A stretch of DNA of 64,000 bases from Affinundibacterium flavidum (GCF_014284175.1 NZ_JACOGA010000005.1:124001-188000); one strand, 5' to 3'; positions 8,904 to 18,394 are shown, numbered from the stretch's first letter. Notes: generated by a model not told the origin, from the letters alone. Numbers and translations are program-made.

Positions 8904-10265
8904 CTATTTCTTCAACAAATCCATCAAAGCAATCACACTAGCTTCCACCCCTGCCCGCACTGCTGGTTCTGGGGTAATTTTGAAGATTGGACTATGGTGG
9001 CCTGGTACTGCAGGCCCGCCTTTACTTTCCCTTTCAAAGTCTTCTTTTGGCGTACCGCCGATAGAAAAATACACGCTAGGAATATACGGATCACTGACGA
9101 AAAATGGGAAATCTTCTGCACCCATACCGTCACGCATTTTAGGTTTAGCGAAAGCGTCTTTACCTAGTTTTTCAGTCCAGACTTTTTTCAGATGCTGAGT
9201 CAAAGGTATATCGTTCAGTGTTGGCGGCGTGGGTGTGTCACGCTCGAATACTTCAGGCAAGAGATTCTCCGGCAGACCTGCAGCGCGGCCAGTATTAATT
9301 GCGACGCGTTTGATCGCCGACAGCAGTAAGGCACGTGTTTCTTTACTTTCACTGCGCACGCTTAATTGCAGTTTTGCTTCGTCAGAGATGATGTTAGATT
9401 TTGTTCCCGAATGGAAGGAACCAACCGTGATGACAGCTGGCTCACGCGGCGCAACTTCGCGCGTGACTATGGTTTGCAAAGCCATCACAATTTGCGCACC
9501 GATGACCACAGGATCTTTACCTAAGTGCGGATAAGCGCCATGCGTACCGACACCATGCACAATGATTTCTACCGTATCAACACCTGAATAAGGCGAACCT
9601 TCTTCAGCAGTAATCTTGCCTGCTTCCGAGCCGGAATCAACGTGGAAGGCGAGCGCATATTTTGGCTGGCCAAAGCGTTTCCAAATCTGGTCTTTCATCA
9701 TCAATACCGCGCCACCAACTCGTTCTTCTGCTGGTTGACCGACCAGCATCAACGTACCCGACCATTGATTTTTACGTGCCGCCATTTGTACTGCTGTACC
9801 AACTAAGCTCGTGATATGCACGTCATGACCACAAGCATGCATCACGTTTTGCAACTTACCATCGGGATCTTTTTGCTGCACTTTTGATGCATAAGGCAAA
9901 CCTGATTTTTCTTCCAGCGGCAAACCATCCATATCGGCACGTAACATGACCAGAGGACCGGGTCCATTCTTTAGCATCGCCACTACACCCGTTTTACCTA
10001 CACCTTCAGTCACTTCAAAACCAGCAGCGCGCAACTCTTTGGCGAGCCTGGCGGAAGTATTTGTCTCCATAAAAGACAATTCGGGATTTTGGTGAAAGTA
10101 CTCAAATAGAGGTTTGAGTTGTGCATTGTAATTTTTTGCGATGGCGAGTTTTAATTCGCTATCAGCAGCAAAAGCTGTACCACCGAAAGCAAAAGTGATT
10201 GCCAAGGTCAGACCTAATGGTCGCAAACTTTTTTGGATAAACTGCGATGTCGATTTCAAAATCAT
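8904..10265 (-). CDS. exported M20-family metallo-amidohydrolase
   Basis: A 453-residue protein with a signal peptide (hydrophobic segment ending GGTAFAADSE), so it is predicted to be periplasmic. M20/amidohydrolase motifs are intact: RADMDGLP, HACGHDVH (metal ligands Cys/His), PAEERVGGA (Glu pair), a dimerisation domain with VHGVGTHGAYPHLGKDP, and GMGAEDFPFF near the C-terminus. Homologues hydrolyse N-acyl amino acids, hippurate or related amides. The frame extends four codons upstream to a TTG, but the ATG at 10265 begins a normal signal peptide and has GGAG just before it, so I use that start. It is a single gene with its own terminator. Confidence 0.9.
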   Translation of the reverse strand: MILKSTSQFIQKSLRPLGLTLAITFAFGGTAFAADSELKLAIAKNYNAQLKPLFEYFHQNPELSFMETNTSARLAKELRAAGFEVTEGVGKTGVVAMLKNGPGPLVMLRADMDGLPLEEKSGLPYASKVQQKDPDGKLQNVMHACGHDVHITSLVGTAVQMAARKNQWSGTLMLVGQPAEERVGGAVLMMKDQIWKRFGQPKYALAFHVDSGSEAGKITAEEGSPYSGVDTVEIIVHGVGTHGAYPHLGKDPVVIGAQIVMALQTIVTREVAPREPAVITVGSFHSGTKSNIISDEAKLQLSVRSESKETRALLLSAIKRVAINTGRAAGLPENLLPEVFERDTPTPPTLNDIPLTQHLKKVWTEKLGKDAFAKPKMRDGMGAEDFPFFVSDPYIPSVYFSIGGTPKEDFERESKGGPAVPGHHSPIFKITPEPAVRAGVEASVIALMDLLKK

Positions 10266-10680
10266 TTCTCCAGTCAATTAAATTAAAAAACACTGTGGGA
10301 TTGTGCCTGAATAGCGTCACTGCATTCCCGTTTTATTGCCGACATGGATATGACTTTGATCGAGAAACAACACACTCCACATACACTAGGCAAATAGTCT
10401 AGCCAGAGCTTTACCAAGACTTAGTCATAGAACTTAGCCATAAGACTTAAGCAAAACAGTCGCAGGCTTTGTTGCTTTCCTTTGTAATACCCAACAAAGG
10501 TAAGACCGTATTAGTCTCTAGAATAAATGGAGCAAGGTAGGGTGCGCCGCGCGCACCAAAGCAGCAGTGCAATTTTCGTAGACCCTAAGTCAAAAGTTTT
10601 TGCCGTTTGCACGGAGAAAATATCGACTAAAGAAAATTGCATTACACTTTGGCATTCGTCAATCTTAAATAAGGATACGC
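10266..10680. other. 415-base intergenic region
   Basis: Divergent upstream region of the M20 gene and the aldo/keto reductase gene. It contains imperfect direct repeats of about 13 bp with core ACTTAGYCATA at about 10419-10450, and a REP-like palindrome at 10537-10559. AAGGA sits 6 bases before the reductase ATG. Short reading frames across the palindrome look like accidents of its composition. Confidence 0.6.
10537..10559. repeat. REP-like palindrome, family A (copy 1)
   Basis: A 23-base GC-rich imperfect palindrome beginning GTAGGGTGCGCC and ending GCGCACCAA. An inverted copy with a single difference lies at 15510-15532 between glyQ and glyS, so this is a dispersed intergenic repeat and not a local structure. 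Confidence 0.75.
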
Positions 10681-11676
10681 ATGAACATAACATTACTTCC
10701 CCAACGCCTCCTTGGCACACAAGGTTTGAGCGTCTCAGCACTGGGACTAGGTTGCATGGGAATGAGCGACGATGCCTATGGCCAGGTAGATCATGCCGAG
10801 GCGGTCGCCACTTTGCGCCGGGCACTGGAATTGGGTGTGAATTTCTTAGATACCGCCGAGGTCTATGGTCCGTATCGCAATGAAGATTTTTTAGGACAAG
10901 CATTGCGTGGTCGTCGTCAAGAAGTCGTGCTGGCGACTAAGTTTGGCTTTCGCATTGAAGACGGCACGGTGACGGGTGTGAGCAGTGATCCACGCCAAAT
11001 TCGCAAAGTCGTCGAAGGCAGCTTGAAACGCCTGAATACCGATTACATCGATTTGCTCTACCAACATCGTATTGATCCAGAAGTACCAGTTGAAGACGTC
11101 ATTGGCGTAATGGCAGATTTGGTGAAAGAAGGTAAGGTCTTGTACTTAGGTTTGTCGGAGGCTGGGGCTAGCAATATCCGGCGTGCGCATGCCGTACATC
11201 CCATCAGTGCACTCCAAAGTGAGTATTCCTTGTGGGAGCGTAATTTGGAAATAGATGTACTACCGGTATTGCGTGAACTTGGGATTGGCCTGGTGCCATT
11301 TGCACCGCTCGGACGCGGATTCTTAAGCGGCAATATGAAGCGTGCTGAGGAATATCCTGAAAGCGATTTTCGTCATCTTGATCCGCGTTTACAAGGTGAA
11401 AATTTTGATCGTAATCTACAAGCAGCACAAGCCGTTCATAAACTGGCACAGGAAAAACAAGCCACTGGTGGACAAATCGCTCTCGCGTGGCTGATGCGAC
11501 AAGGTGAAGACATCGTTGCGATTCCTGGCACTAAGCGTCGAAGCTATCTGGAAGAAAATGTCGCCGCAAGCAAGGTGCAATTAACTTCGGAAGAAATGCT
11601 TGAATTGGAACAGGCGCTAAGCCAGGTAGCAGGACAGCGCTATAGCCCAGAGCGCATGGCGATGGTTGACCGATAA
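10681..11676 (+). CDS. aldo/keto reductase (AKR, YajO/Tas-like)
   Basis: A 331-residue TIM-barrel oxidoreductase. The tetrad context is visible: LGLGCMGMS at the first strand, NFLDTAEVYGPYRNE (Asp and Tyr), ATKFGF (Lys) and YQHRID (His, about residue 123). The NADPH-binding end is PLGRGFLSG and AIPGTKR near residue 280. It should reduce aldehydes or ketones with NADPH. The closest naming is the AKR11/AKR13-type group; the substrate is unknown. A good Shine-Dalgarno AAGGA precedes the ATG. Monocistronic. Confidence 0.9.
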   Translation: MNITLLPQRLLGTQGLSVSALGLGCMGMSDDAYGQVDHAEAVATLRRALELGVNFLDTAEVYGPYRNEDFLGQALRGRRQEVVLATKFGFRIEDGTVTGVSSDPRQIRKVVEGSLKRLNTDYIDLLYQHRIDPEVPVEDVIGVMADLVKEGKVLYLGLSEAGASNIRRAHAVHPISALQSEYSLWERNLEIDVLPVLRELGIGLVPFAPLGRGFLSGNMKRAEEYPESDFRHLDPRLQGENFDRNLQAAQAVHKLAQEKQATGGQIALAWLMRQGEDIVAIPGTKRRSYLEENVAASKVQLTSEEMLELEQALSQVAGQRYSPERMAMVDR

Positions 11677-11734
11677 TTTTCTGATGAATACAGAATAAAG
11701 TGAAATGAAGCCAGAGGAAAATTAAGAAGAGCAA

Positions 11735-11778
11735 ACTATCACGATGCAGATCTGGGAAGTCGATCTAAGCGTGATAGT
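11735..11778. repeat. inverted repeat between convergent genes
   Basis: Perfect 9-bp arms ACTATCACG and CGTGATAGT separated by 26 bases that contain a further small palindrome (CAGATCTG). It lies between the convergent reductase and DUF2807 genes. There is no T tract at either end, so it is not a standard terminator. Confidence 0.55.
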
Positions 11779-11829
11779 CTGCTTATGCGGAATAGAACAT
11801 CGCAAAATGGAAAATTGCGAAACGACAAA

Positions 11830-12591
11830 TTATGGCTGTGCACCTTTGCGCGTCACGCTACCAGAACCACCGATAGATTTATTCACGCGTGGATCACCGT
11901 AGTAACTGACATTGCCCGAACCTCCAATATTGACATTCAGATTGTCAGTCACCCAAGTTTGCACCGACCCCGAACCACCTATACTGATGCGCACATCTTT
12001 CGCCGCTAAACGAGAGAGATCCAATTCACCTGAACCACCAATCGAACCGGAGATTTGTGGCACGGCACCGCGCGCAGTAAAGTTACCGCTGCCGCCAATC
12101 GCTACTTTAAGGGTTTCAGCTTTAAGTTCGGTCACTTCCATTTCACCAGATCCACCTATTCGCAATTTCAAATCGGTGCTCACAATTTTGTCGCTCTTCA
12201 CGCTACCTGAGCCCTCTAAAGCAAAGTCATCCAAATTTTTGAAGTTCACCACAACCACTAGATTGCGCGTTTTTGGATAAACATTTTTTTCTTTGGAACG
12301 AATTTTGAGCGTATTGCCTTCGACCACAACTTCTAACATTGCTTGAATATTGTCATCGGTTTCTATCTGCACACCTTCTTGCGTACCTTGTCTTAATTCG
12401 ACTTTGCCGGGTAAAGAAATTTGAATCGCACGAAAATCTTTCGCAGGTCGATCTTGTTTGATAATCTTGCCCGAACCTTCGATACCCTTGCCCCACCAGT
12501 TACTCCAATCTGCTGAAGCGGGCATCGCGGTAAATGCACTTGTGAGCAGCGCAAGGGTCAAAAATTGACGACGTAAATTTGGCGTAGACAT
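11830..12591 (-). CDS. secreted GIN-domain (DUF2807) protein
   Basis: A 253-residue protein with a cleavable signal peptide (ends MPASADW), followed by a beta-helix-like GIN/DUF2807 domain. The visible hallmark is the motif (I/E)GGSG(S/N/E) or EGSGSV recurring about every 18-22 residues from about residue 128 to 248: each turn of a right-handed beta helix would end in this glycine-rich corner. Such proteins are called putative autotransporter adhesin heads in databases, but no transporter domain is present and no function is established. The small membrane protein gene just upstream on the same strand is probably co-transcribed. Confidence 0.85.
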   Translation of the reverse strand: MSTPNLRRQFLTLALLTSAFTAMPASADWSNWWGKGIEGSGKIIKQDRPAKDFRAIQISLPGKVELRQGTQEGVQIETDDNIQAMLEVVVEGNTLKIRSKEKNVYPKTRNLVVVVNFKNLDDFALEGSGSVKSDKIVSTDLKLRIGGSGEMEVTELKAETLKVAIGGSGNFTARGAVPQISGSIGGSGELDLSRLAAKDVRISIGGSGSVQTWVTDNLNVNIGGSGNVSYYGDPRVNKSIGGSGSVTRKGAQP

Positions 12592-12661
12592 AATTTCCTC
12601 TCTGAAAAGCTATTTCTTGAATACTTGATTAAATTTTGATTTAGCTTTGACTTAGCGTAGT

Positions 12662-13015
12662 TCAAGCTGATTTTTTGCGTGAGCTGCGAAAAATTAAGGC
12701 GAATAAACCGTACAAAATCAAGAATGGAATCATCAATGGTAACAAGGCGAGCGCGAATGATCCCAACACCGCACCTAAAACAACCACCACCACCAAAGCG
12801 ACTACCGCCAGAATCAACCCTGTAAGGCTCAAAGCAAAGAAGAGCGCACAAAGGCCAACCGCACAGGCAATTAAGAAGCCTGTAAAGCCACCGATATCAC
12901 CGATCTCTTCGCCGTCGATAACGATGTGAGAAGTATCTAAAGATAAATAGCTCAAAAATAACAAAGTAAAAATGATAGCGATTGCGATAAAAATATTGCG
13001 TTGATTAGTTTTCAT
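12662..13015 (-). CDS. small hydrophobic membrane protein
   Basis: 117 residues, not recognised as a named family. Hydrophobic segments lie at about residues 8-25, 45-65 and 66-110, the last long enough for two passes and very rich in Val and Leu (LAVVALVVVVVLGAVLG). A short acidic loop (DTSHIVIDGEEIGDIGG) follows the first segment. The C-terminus is basic (FRSSRKKSA), which fits a cytoplasmic end. It lies 70 bases upstream of the DUF2807 gene on the same strand, so the pair is likely one unit. Confidence 0.7.
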   Translation of the reverse strand: MKTNQRNIFIAIAIIFTLLFLSYLSLDTSHIVIDGEEIGDIGGFTGFLIACAVGLCALFFALSLTGLILAVVALVVVVVLGAVLGSFALALLPLMIPFLILYGLFALIFRSSRKKSA

Positions 13016-13228
13016 TTTATTTCCCCTTTTTATATACTTAGTGATTACGCATTAAACCTGTGGCGATCAGTACTTTTGTTTTTTGCTGAGTACTTATCGG
13101 ATGTTTGTAGTCTAAGCATTCATCCCCGACGCTACCAGCGGATTGCGACAGACTGCAAAAACGGGGGAATAGATCGTCATTTGCTCTGAGTTTCGCATTT
13201 GTTGCCCCTCTCGGCTCTTATTTGGCTT

Positions 13229-14104
13229 TTACCTATATTTACGTTGACTCGCCATACGCTTCAAATATGCGACCAAATCATTGAGCTCCTGCTTAGAGAT
13301 TGTTTGCTCATCAAAACCCGGCATGAGCGATTGCTTCCAGCTACGCACCGCTCCGGGTTGGCGGATTAATTGTCGCAAGAAAGGTTCTTGCAGATATTCG
13401 GTCGGATTAAATGGTAGATTCAAATCTGGCCCAATTGCAGCATCGCCACCGCCATTCATGGTGTGGCACACAGCGCAATTTTTGATGTAGACCTGCATGC
13501 CGCGCATTGCTTGTTCATAGCTAATCCTCGACTTAGGTAAAGATTCAGCCGCTGGAATAATTTGTGGATGCCTTTGTTGTAAAGGTAGTTCGACACTGAT
13601 TTTGGCAACTTGATAAGGCCATTGTTCATTCGTAATTTTGCCTGCTGCTGGCGTTAACCACACCAAATAGAACGGTCCTGCACTCGCTGTTTTCGCAGGA
13701 TTGTCTGGCTTGACTGCAGGCCAGGCTTGCTCCAGCGTTTCCACTGCAAGATACGGCTGCCCTGCCCCCGCCAAGTCGTGACCTGTAATATTCGCAACAA
13801 AGCCATCCAAGGCGACAAATTGCACTGAACCGTATTGGCCAACATTCGGCATCAATTTGGCGAAAGGTACGGCACGGTACTGCATGGTGCGCTGATAGGC
13901 AGAATCTTTCAAAATCGTAATGTCTACTGCCTCCGTCAAGAGCTTTTCACGGCTCCATTGCGCCACCTGAGCGCCAGTTTTAATTTCCAGAACGACTTCT
14001 TGTGCTTGGGAAACCATAGAGATCCCAACCAGGCTGAACGTCAACAGCGCACCTAAACCTAAGCGCAAACGCCATAATTTAAGTGATAAATACCGATTTT
14101 CCAT
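13229..14104 (-). CDS. exported c-type cytochrome with a molybdopterin-oxidoreductase-like N-terminal domain
   Basis: 291 residues. A signal segment (about residues 12-34, ending SQAQE) is followed by about 150 residues resembling the small accessory fold of sulfite-oxidase-like proteins (PFAKLMPNVGQYGSVQFVALDG, with AGPFYLVW later), without a recognisable cofactor-binding Cys. The C-terminal domain is a class I cytochrome c: the haem motif CAVCH lies near residue 209 and the likely Met ligand is in LMPGFDE. It should act as a periplasmic electron carrier. No partner enzyme is adjacent. A Shine-Dalgarno GAGGA precedes the ATG. Confidence 0.82.
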   Translation of the reverse strand: MENRYLSLKLWRLRLGLGALLTFSLVGISMVSQAQEVVLEIKTGAQVAQWSREKLLTEAVDITILKDSAYQRTMQYRAVPFAKLMPNVGQYGSVQFVALDGFVANITGHDLAGAGQPYLAVETLEQAWPAVKPDNPAKTASAGPFYLVWLTPAAGKITNEQWPYQVAKISVELPLQQRHPQIIPAAESLPKSRISYEQAMRGMQVYIKNCAVCHTMNGGGDAAIGPDLNLPFNPTEYLQEPFLRQLIRQPGAVRSWKQSLMPGFDEQTISKQELNDLVAYLKRMASQRKYR

Positions 14105-14511
14105 GTCTGTCCTCGCATTGAACTATGAATAATGAATTGAATAAGGGCTTGAATAAGTAGTTGAATCAGTAGGCGAAAAAGTAGTTGAAAAAGTAGTTGA
14201 AGAATCAGGCGCAGAAGCATCCCATCACCACAGGCAACTTTCCATTGAACCAAGCCAATGGCAGATCGCTCCAGAATGTCGAAAGTATAGGCTAATCGAC
14301 AAAAAAACTTCTTTGTGTCGCAGCTTAGCCGCAGCTTTAGTAAAGATCCTGAAAAAAGCAGTGAATTAGAATGAAAAGCTGGGGCAAAGCCGTCGAATCA
14401 TGGCAAAAAAAGGTTAAAATCAAAGGTTTATAAAATCCTTAGTTCCGTACGGCAAATCGAACTCTGTGCGAGCAACTTAAGTCACCATCCAGCAAAAAAG
14501 GCAGAAGAGCT
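14105..14511. other. 407-base intergenic region upstream of cytochrome and glyQ
   Basis: Shared divergent upstream region of the cytochrome gene (minus) and glyQ (plus). It contains the 12-bp tandem repeat described separately (14128-14211). The remainder is A/T-rich, with the glyQ promoter expected around 14400-14480. A frame on the minus strand across the repeat encodes a Leu/Gln/Phe-rich peptide, which I attribute to the repeat. Confidence 0.6.
14128..14211. repeat. 12-bp tandem repeat, seven degenerate copies
   Basis: Seven consecutive 12-base units starting at 14128, 14140, 14152, 14164, 14176, 14188 and 14200. The consensus is AATAAGTAGTTG; the fifth and sixth units are identical to each other (AAAAAGTAGTTG). 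The array begins 24 bases upstream of the cytochrome start codon. Confidence 0.85.
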
Positions 14512-15465
14512 ATGCTCACTTTTCAACAAATTATTTTGACATTGCAAGACTATTGGGACAAACAAGGTTGCGCCCTGTTACAACCGATTGATATGGAAGT
14601 GGGTGCTGGTACTTCACACACCGGTACTTTTTTACGTGCGATTGGTCCAGAGCCTTGGCGCGCAGCGTATGTACAACCTTCACGCCGCCCTAAAGATGGG
14701 CGCTATGGCGAAAATCCGAATCGCTTGCAGCATTACTATCAATACCAAGTCGTATTGAAACCAGCACCAGAAAATATTCTGGATCTCTACCTCGGTTCTT
14801 TAAAAGCCCTGGGTCTGGATTTGCAGCAAAACGATATTCGCTTTGTCGAAGACGACTGGGAAAACCCAACGCTGGGCGCTTGGGGCTTGGGTTGGGAAGT
14901 CTGGCTAAACGGCATGGAAGTCACGCAATTCACCTACTTTCAACAAGTCGGTGGTCTCGATTGCAAACCTATTCTGGGTGAAATCACTTATGGTATTGAG
15001 CGCCTCGCGATGTACCTGCAAGGCGTAGAAAACGTCTACGATTTAGTCTGGACTGAGCGCGAAGAAAATGGCAAAACCGTGCGCTTGTCTTATGGCGACG
15101 TATTCCATCAAAACGAAGTCGAGCAATCAACTTTTAACTTTGAATATTCGAACACCGACTTCTTGTTTTCTCTGTTCACCAATTACGAATCTGAAGCGAA
15201 GCGTTTATTGGAAATTACCGATACCGTAGAAGAAAAATCTTTGGCTTTGCCCGCTTATGAAATGATTTTAAAAGCAGCGCATACCTTCAACTTACTCGAT
15301 GCGCGTGGTGCAATCTCGGTGACTGAACGTGCAGCGTACATCGGTCGCATTCGCAATCTATCACGCGCTGTGGCTGCGGCGTATTATGCCTCGCGCGAAA
15401 AACTCGGCTTCCCTATGTGTGCTGCGGATGATAAGCATAAACCAGTTCCTGTGTTGGCAGACTAG
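14512..15465 (+). CDS. glyQ: glycyl-tRNA synthetase alpha subunit
   Basis: 317 residues, the usual length of the bacterial alpha subunit, with the hallmark start [18 protein letters not shown] and class II motif regions such as [19 protein letters not shown]. It forms the alpha2-beta2 glycyl-tRNA synthetase with GlyS, encoded 120 bases downstream. The alpha chain holds the aminoacylation active site. A purine-rich GAAGAG precedes the ATG. Confidence 0.97.
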   Translation: MLTFQQIILTLQDYWDKQGCALLQPIDMEVGAGTSHTGTFLRAIGPEPWRAAYVQPSRRPKDGRYGENPNRLQHYYQYQVVLKPAPENILDLYLGSLKALGLDLQQNDIRFVEDDWENPTLGAWGLGWEVWLNGMEVTQFTYFQQVGGLDCKPILGEITYGIERLAMYLQGVENVYDLVWTEREENGKTVRLSYGDVFHQNEVEQSTFNFEYSNTDFLFSLFTNYESEAKRLLEITDTVEEKSLALPAYEMILKAAHTFNLLDARGAISVTERAAYIGRIRNLSRAVAAAYYASREKLGFPMCAADDKHKPVPVLAD

Positions 15466-15509
15466 GCGCAAATACGTAGTCGCAAAACCTGCCCTTGTTG
15501 ATAAATAAA

Positions 15510-15532
15510 TTGGTGCGCACGGCGCACCCTAC
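15510..15532. repeat. REP-like palindrome, family A (copy 2)
   Basis: Inverted copy of the 10537-10559 element with one base changed. It begins TTGGTGCGCAC and ends GCGCACCCTAC. It sits in the glyQ-glyS intergenic gap, where a transcribed hairpin could influence the relative amounts of the two subunits. Confidence 0.75.
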
Positions 15533-15584
15533 ATAAGCAAGTTTGGTCGTATCAGACAAAGATAGAATAGATCGAGATAGAAAA

Positions 15585-17669
15585 ATGAATAACACACTCT
15601 TAGTTGAATTATTTACAGAAGAATTACCGCCAAAAGCGCTCGCCAAACTCGGCGAGGCTTTCGCCGCTGGTATCGTCCATGGCTTAAAATCACGAGACTT
15701 TTTGGAAGCTGATTCAGTTACCACCAGCTTTGCTTCACCGCGTCGGCTGGCAGTCAGCATCACCAAGGTGCGTGCGACTTCTCCCGACAAACAAATGCGT
15801 GAGAAGGTTTTACCTGTGTCTGTCGCTATAGATGCCAACGGCAATGCGACACCGCCGCTATCTAAAAAACTCGCAGCGTTGGGATTCCCCAATTTGCAGG
15901 TAGCAGATTTAGAACGCGCGGTGGACGGCAAAGCTGAAAGCTTCTTTTATAGCTATACCGCGCCGGGTACGGCTTTAGTTAGCAGCTTGCAGTTGGCACT
16001 AGAAGAATCCATCAGCAAATTACCGATTCCTAAGGTCATGAGTTATCAACGTCCGGATGGTGAGACCGTGCATTTTGTACGCCCGGTACACAGCATTATC
16101 GCTTTACATGGCACAGACATTTTGCCTTTAGCGGCACTAGGATTAACTGCGGGTCGCGTCACGCAAGGTCATCGCTTCTTATCCACCGGAGAAGTTTCCA
16201 TCGCCCACGCCGACCACTACGGTGCTGCTCTGGCAGAACAAGGTAAGGTCATCGCAAATGTCGCAGAACGTAAAGAAAAAATCCGCGCTGCATTACAGGC
16301 GAAAGCCAACGGCGATCAAGTTCTCATGCCTGAATCTTTGCTGGACGAAGTTGCCGCTTTAGTTGAGTGGCCGGTCGTGTATGAATGCCATTTTGAAGAA
16401 GAGTTTTTGGCAGTGCCGCAAGAATGTCTGATTCTGACCATGCAAACCAATCAAAAATATTTCGCCGTGACCGATGCGGCGGGCAAATTGCGTTCACGCT
16501 TTTTGATCGTGTCTAACTTAGCGACCGATACACCAGAACACATCATTCAAGGCAATGAACGCGTGGTGCGTCCACGTTTGTCCGATGCAAAATTCTTTTT
16601 TGAACAAGATAAGAAAAAAACGCTAGGCGATCGCTTGGGGCAATTATCCAATGTTGTGTATCACAACAAGCTTGGCAGCCAAGCTGATCGCACCCGCAGA
16701 GTCATGTCTTTAGCACGTCATATCGCACCTATAGTCGGTGCCGATGAAAATATCGCGGAACGCGGTGCCTTGCTGGCGAAAGCTGACTTGCTGACTGACA
16801 TGGTGGGAGAATTTCCAGAATTGCAAGGCATCATGGGAACTTATTATGCTTTGCATGATGGCGAACATCCAGAAGTTGCCGCCGCAGCCTCTGAACATTA
16901 TCAACCACGTTTCGCTGGTGATGCCTTGCCAGCAACCGCGACGGGCACTGCGGTAGCATTGGCTGACAAGCTGGAAACACTGGTCGGCATCTGGGGTATA
17001 GGCTTGCAACCAACCGGCGACAAAGATCCATTCGCTTTGCGTCGTCATGCACTTGGTATCTTGCGTATGTTGGTGGAAAAGCGTTTGACGATTTCTTTGC
17101 AAGCCTTAATCACAACGGCGACAAATCTGTTTACTGGCAATAGCAATTTCAAAGATCCTGGCGCTGAGGTGCTGAGTTTCTTGTATGACCGTTTGCGCGG
17201 ACAATTACGTGAACGTGGTTTCTCACAAAACGAAGTCGAAGCCGTGGTCGCACAAAATCCAGATACTTTGGATAATATCGTTGAACGTTTGCAAGCAGTA
17301 CAAAGTTTTGCGGCGTTGCCAGAATCTGCATCGTTGGCAGCAGCGAATAAACGCATCACAAATATTTTGAAAAAAGCCGAAGGCACGCCGGGCACTGTCA
17401 ACCCAGCATTGTTGCAAGAAGCTGCCGAACAAGCTCTTTTCAAAGCCATGAGTGATGTTAAACCAGGCGTCGATGCCGCGTACGCTGCAGGCGACTTTAC
17501 TGGTGCATTAAAGACGCTGGCTGCTTTACGCGAAGGCGTTGATAGTTTCTTTAATGATGTGATGGTAAATGCTGAAGATTTAGCCTTACGCAATAATCGT
17601 TTAGCTTTGCTGGCATCTTTGCATGGCATGTTGAATCAAGTGGCTGATATTTCTAAGTTGGCGGCGTAA
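15585..17669 (+). CDS. glyS: glycyl-tRNA synthetase beta subunit
   Basis: 694 residues from the ATG at 15585, whose product starts [19 protein letters not shown], the family's standard N-terminus. An upstream TTG in frame is not needed. The protein has the beta-subunit core and, near the C-terminus, the tRNA-binding region typical of the family ([20 protein letters not shown], then DPFALRR near residue 480). It partners GlyQ. The gene ends close to a large palindromic repeat. Confidence 0.96.
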   Translation: MNNTLLVELFTEELPPKALAKLGEAFAAGIVHGLKSRDFLEADSVTTSFASPRRLAVSITKVRATSPDKQMREKVLPVSVAIDANGNATPPLSKKLAALGFPNLQVADLERAVDGKAESFFYSYTAPGTALVSSLQLALEESISKLPIPKVMSYQRPDGETVHFVRPVHSIIALHGTDILPLAALGLTAGRVTQGHRFLSTGEVSIAHADHYGAALAEQGKVIANVAERKEKIRAALQAKANGDQVLMPESLLDEVAALVEWPVVYECHFEEEFLAVPQECLILTMQTNQKYFAVTDAAGKLRSRFLIVSNLATDTPEHIIQGNERVVRPRLSDAKFFFEQDKKKTLGDRLGQLSNVVYHNKLGSQADRTRRVMSLARHIAPIVGADENIAERGALLAKADLLTDMVGEFPELQGIMGTYYALHDGEHPEVAAAASEHYQPRFAGDALPATATGTAVALADKLETLVGIWGIGLQPTGDKDPFALRRHALGILRMLVEKRLTISLQALITTATNLFTGNSNFKDPGAEVLSFLYDRLRGQLRERGFSQNEVEAVVAQNPDTLDNIVERLQAVQSFAALPESASLAAANKRITNILKKAEGTPGTVNPALLQEAAEQALFKAMSDVKPGVDAAYAAGDFTGALKTLAALREGVDSFFNDVMVNAEDLALRNNRLALLASLHGMLNQVADISKLAA

Positions 17670-17678
17670 AGAATGAAT

Positions 17679-17760
17679 GTAGGGCGGGTGCAACCCGCGC
17701 CGCCAGTAGGCTGACCTCGCCTACTTTACGTTTTGGCGGCGCGGGTTGCTCCCGCCCTAC
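17679..17760. repeat. large REP-like hairpin, family B
   Basis: Two 27-base arms (17679-17705 and 17734-17760) are reverse complements with one mismatch. The outer ends read GTAGGGCGGGTGCAACCCGC and its complement. The 28-base loop contains a second small stem, GTAGG/CCTAC, at 17706-17724. It lies 9 bases after the glyS stop. There is no T tract, so the structure is better explained as a mobile palindromic repeat pair than as a terminator, though it may slow readthrough into gmhB. Confidence 0.85.
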
Positions 17761-17818
17761 AATTTGGAACCCAAAGCGACTTCAAGATTTTATGGATACC
17801 TTGTTGGATTAAGAAATA

Positions 17819-18385
17819 ATGACACCCACCACCAAACTCATCATCCTCGACCGCGATGGCGTGATCAATCACGACTCCGATGCCTTCATCAAATCCCCTG
17901 ATGAATGGCGTGTCATCCCCGGTTCAGCGCAAGCGATTGCGCGTTTGAATCAGGCTGGTTATACGGTGGTGGTTGCAACGAATCAATCAGGTGTGGCGCG
18001 TAAATTATTTCCGATGACGACCTTAAATGCGATACATCAAAAGATGCATGCAACGGTAGAACAAGTCGGTGGCATGATAGACGCGGTGTTTTTCTGCCCG
18101 CACAGCGCTGACGATAATTGTGATTGCCGCAAACCTAAACCAGGCATGCTGCAAGAGATCGCTGCACGCTATAACATCTCACTCAAAGGTGTACATTGCG
18201 TCGGTGATTCACTGCGCGATTTGCAATCGGGATTCGTAGTTGGCTGCATTCCAAATTTAGTGTTAACCGGCAAAGGCCAGGGCACTATGAATAAAGGTGG
18301 CTTGCCACCAGGCACGCAAATTCACTCTGATTTGGGTGCGATGGTAGATGCATTGCTTACTGCGCAGACTGAAACTAACGATTAA
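17819..18385 (+). CDS. gmhB: D-glycero-beta-D-manno-heptose-1,7-bisphosphate 7-phosphatase
   Basis: 188 residues of the HAD superfamily. Motif I is LDRDGVIN, the threonine motif is VVATNQSGVAR, and a zinc-binding loop CPHSADDNCDCRKPKPGM follows with the expected Cys/His pattern. The last acidic motif is CVGDSLRD. This is the GmhB signature: it removes the 7-phosphate from heptose bisphosphate in ADP-heptose synthesis for the LPS inner core. It sits between glyS and plsC, as I recall for other Burkholderiales. Confidence 0.93.
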   Translation: MTPTTKLIILDRDGVINHDSDAFIKSPDEWRVIPGSAQAIARLNQAGYTVVVATNQSGVARKLFPMTTLNAIHQKMHATVEQVGGMIDAVFFCPHSADDNCDCRKPKPGMLQEIAARYNISLKGVHCVGDSLRDLQSGFVVGCIPNLVLTGKGQGTMNKGGLPPGTQIHSDLGAMVDALLTAQTETND

Positions 18386-18394
18386 CTAGTAACT

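Noticed and set aside
14059..14253. 64-codon minus-strand frame with a Leu/Gln/Phe repeat peptide
   Set aside because: Its composition is fully explained by the 12-bp tandem repeat and it overlaps the cytochrome start; kept only as a note in the repeat finding.
17045..17629. 194-codon minus-strand frame inside glyS
   Set aside because: Antisense to the conserved C-terminal part of GlyS; no motif.
17679..17760. Intrinsic terminator of glyS
   Set aside because: Very long GC-rich arms with no T tract; better explained as a palindromic repeat, though it may hinder readthrough.
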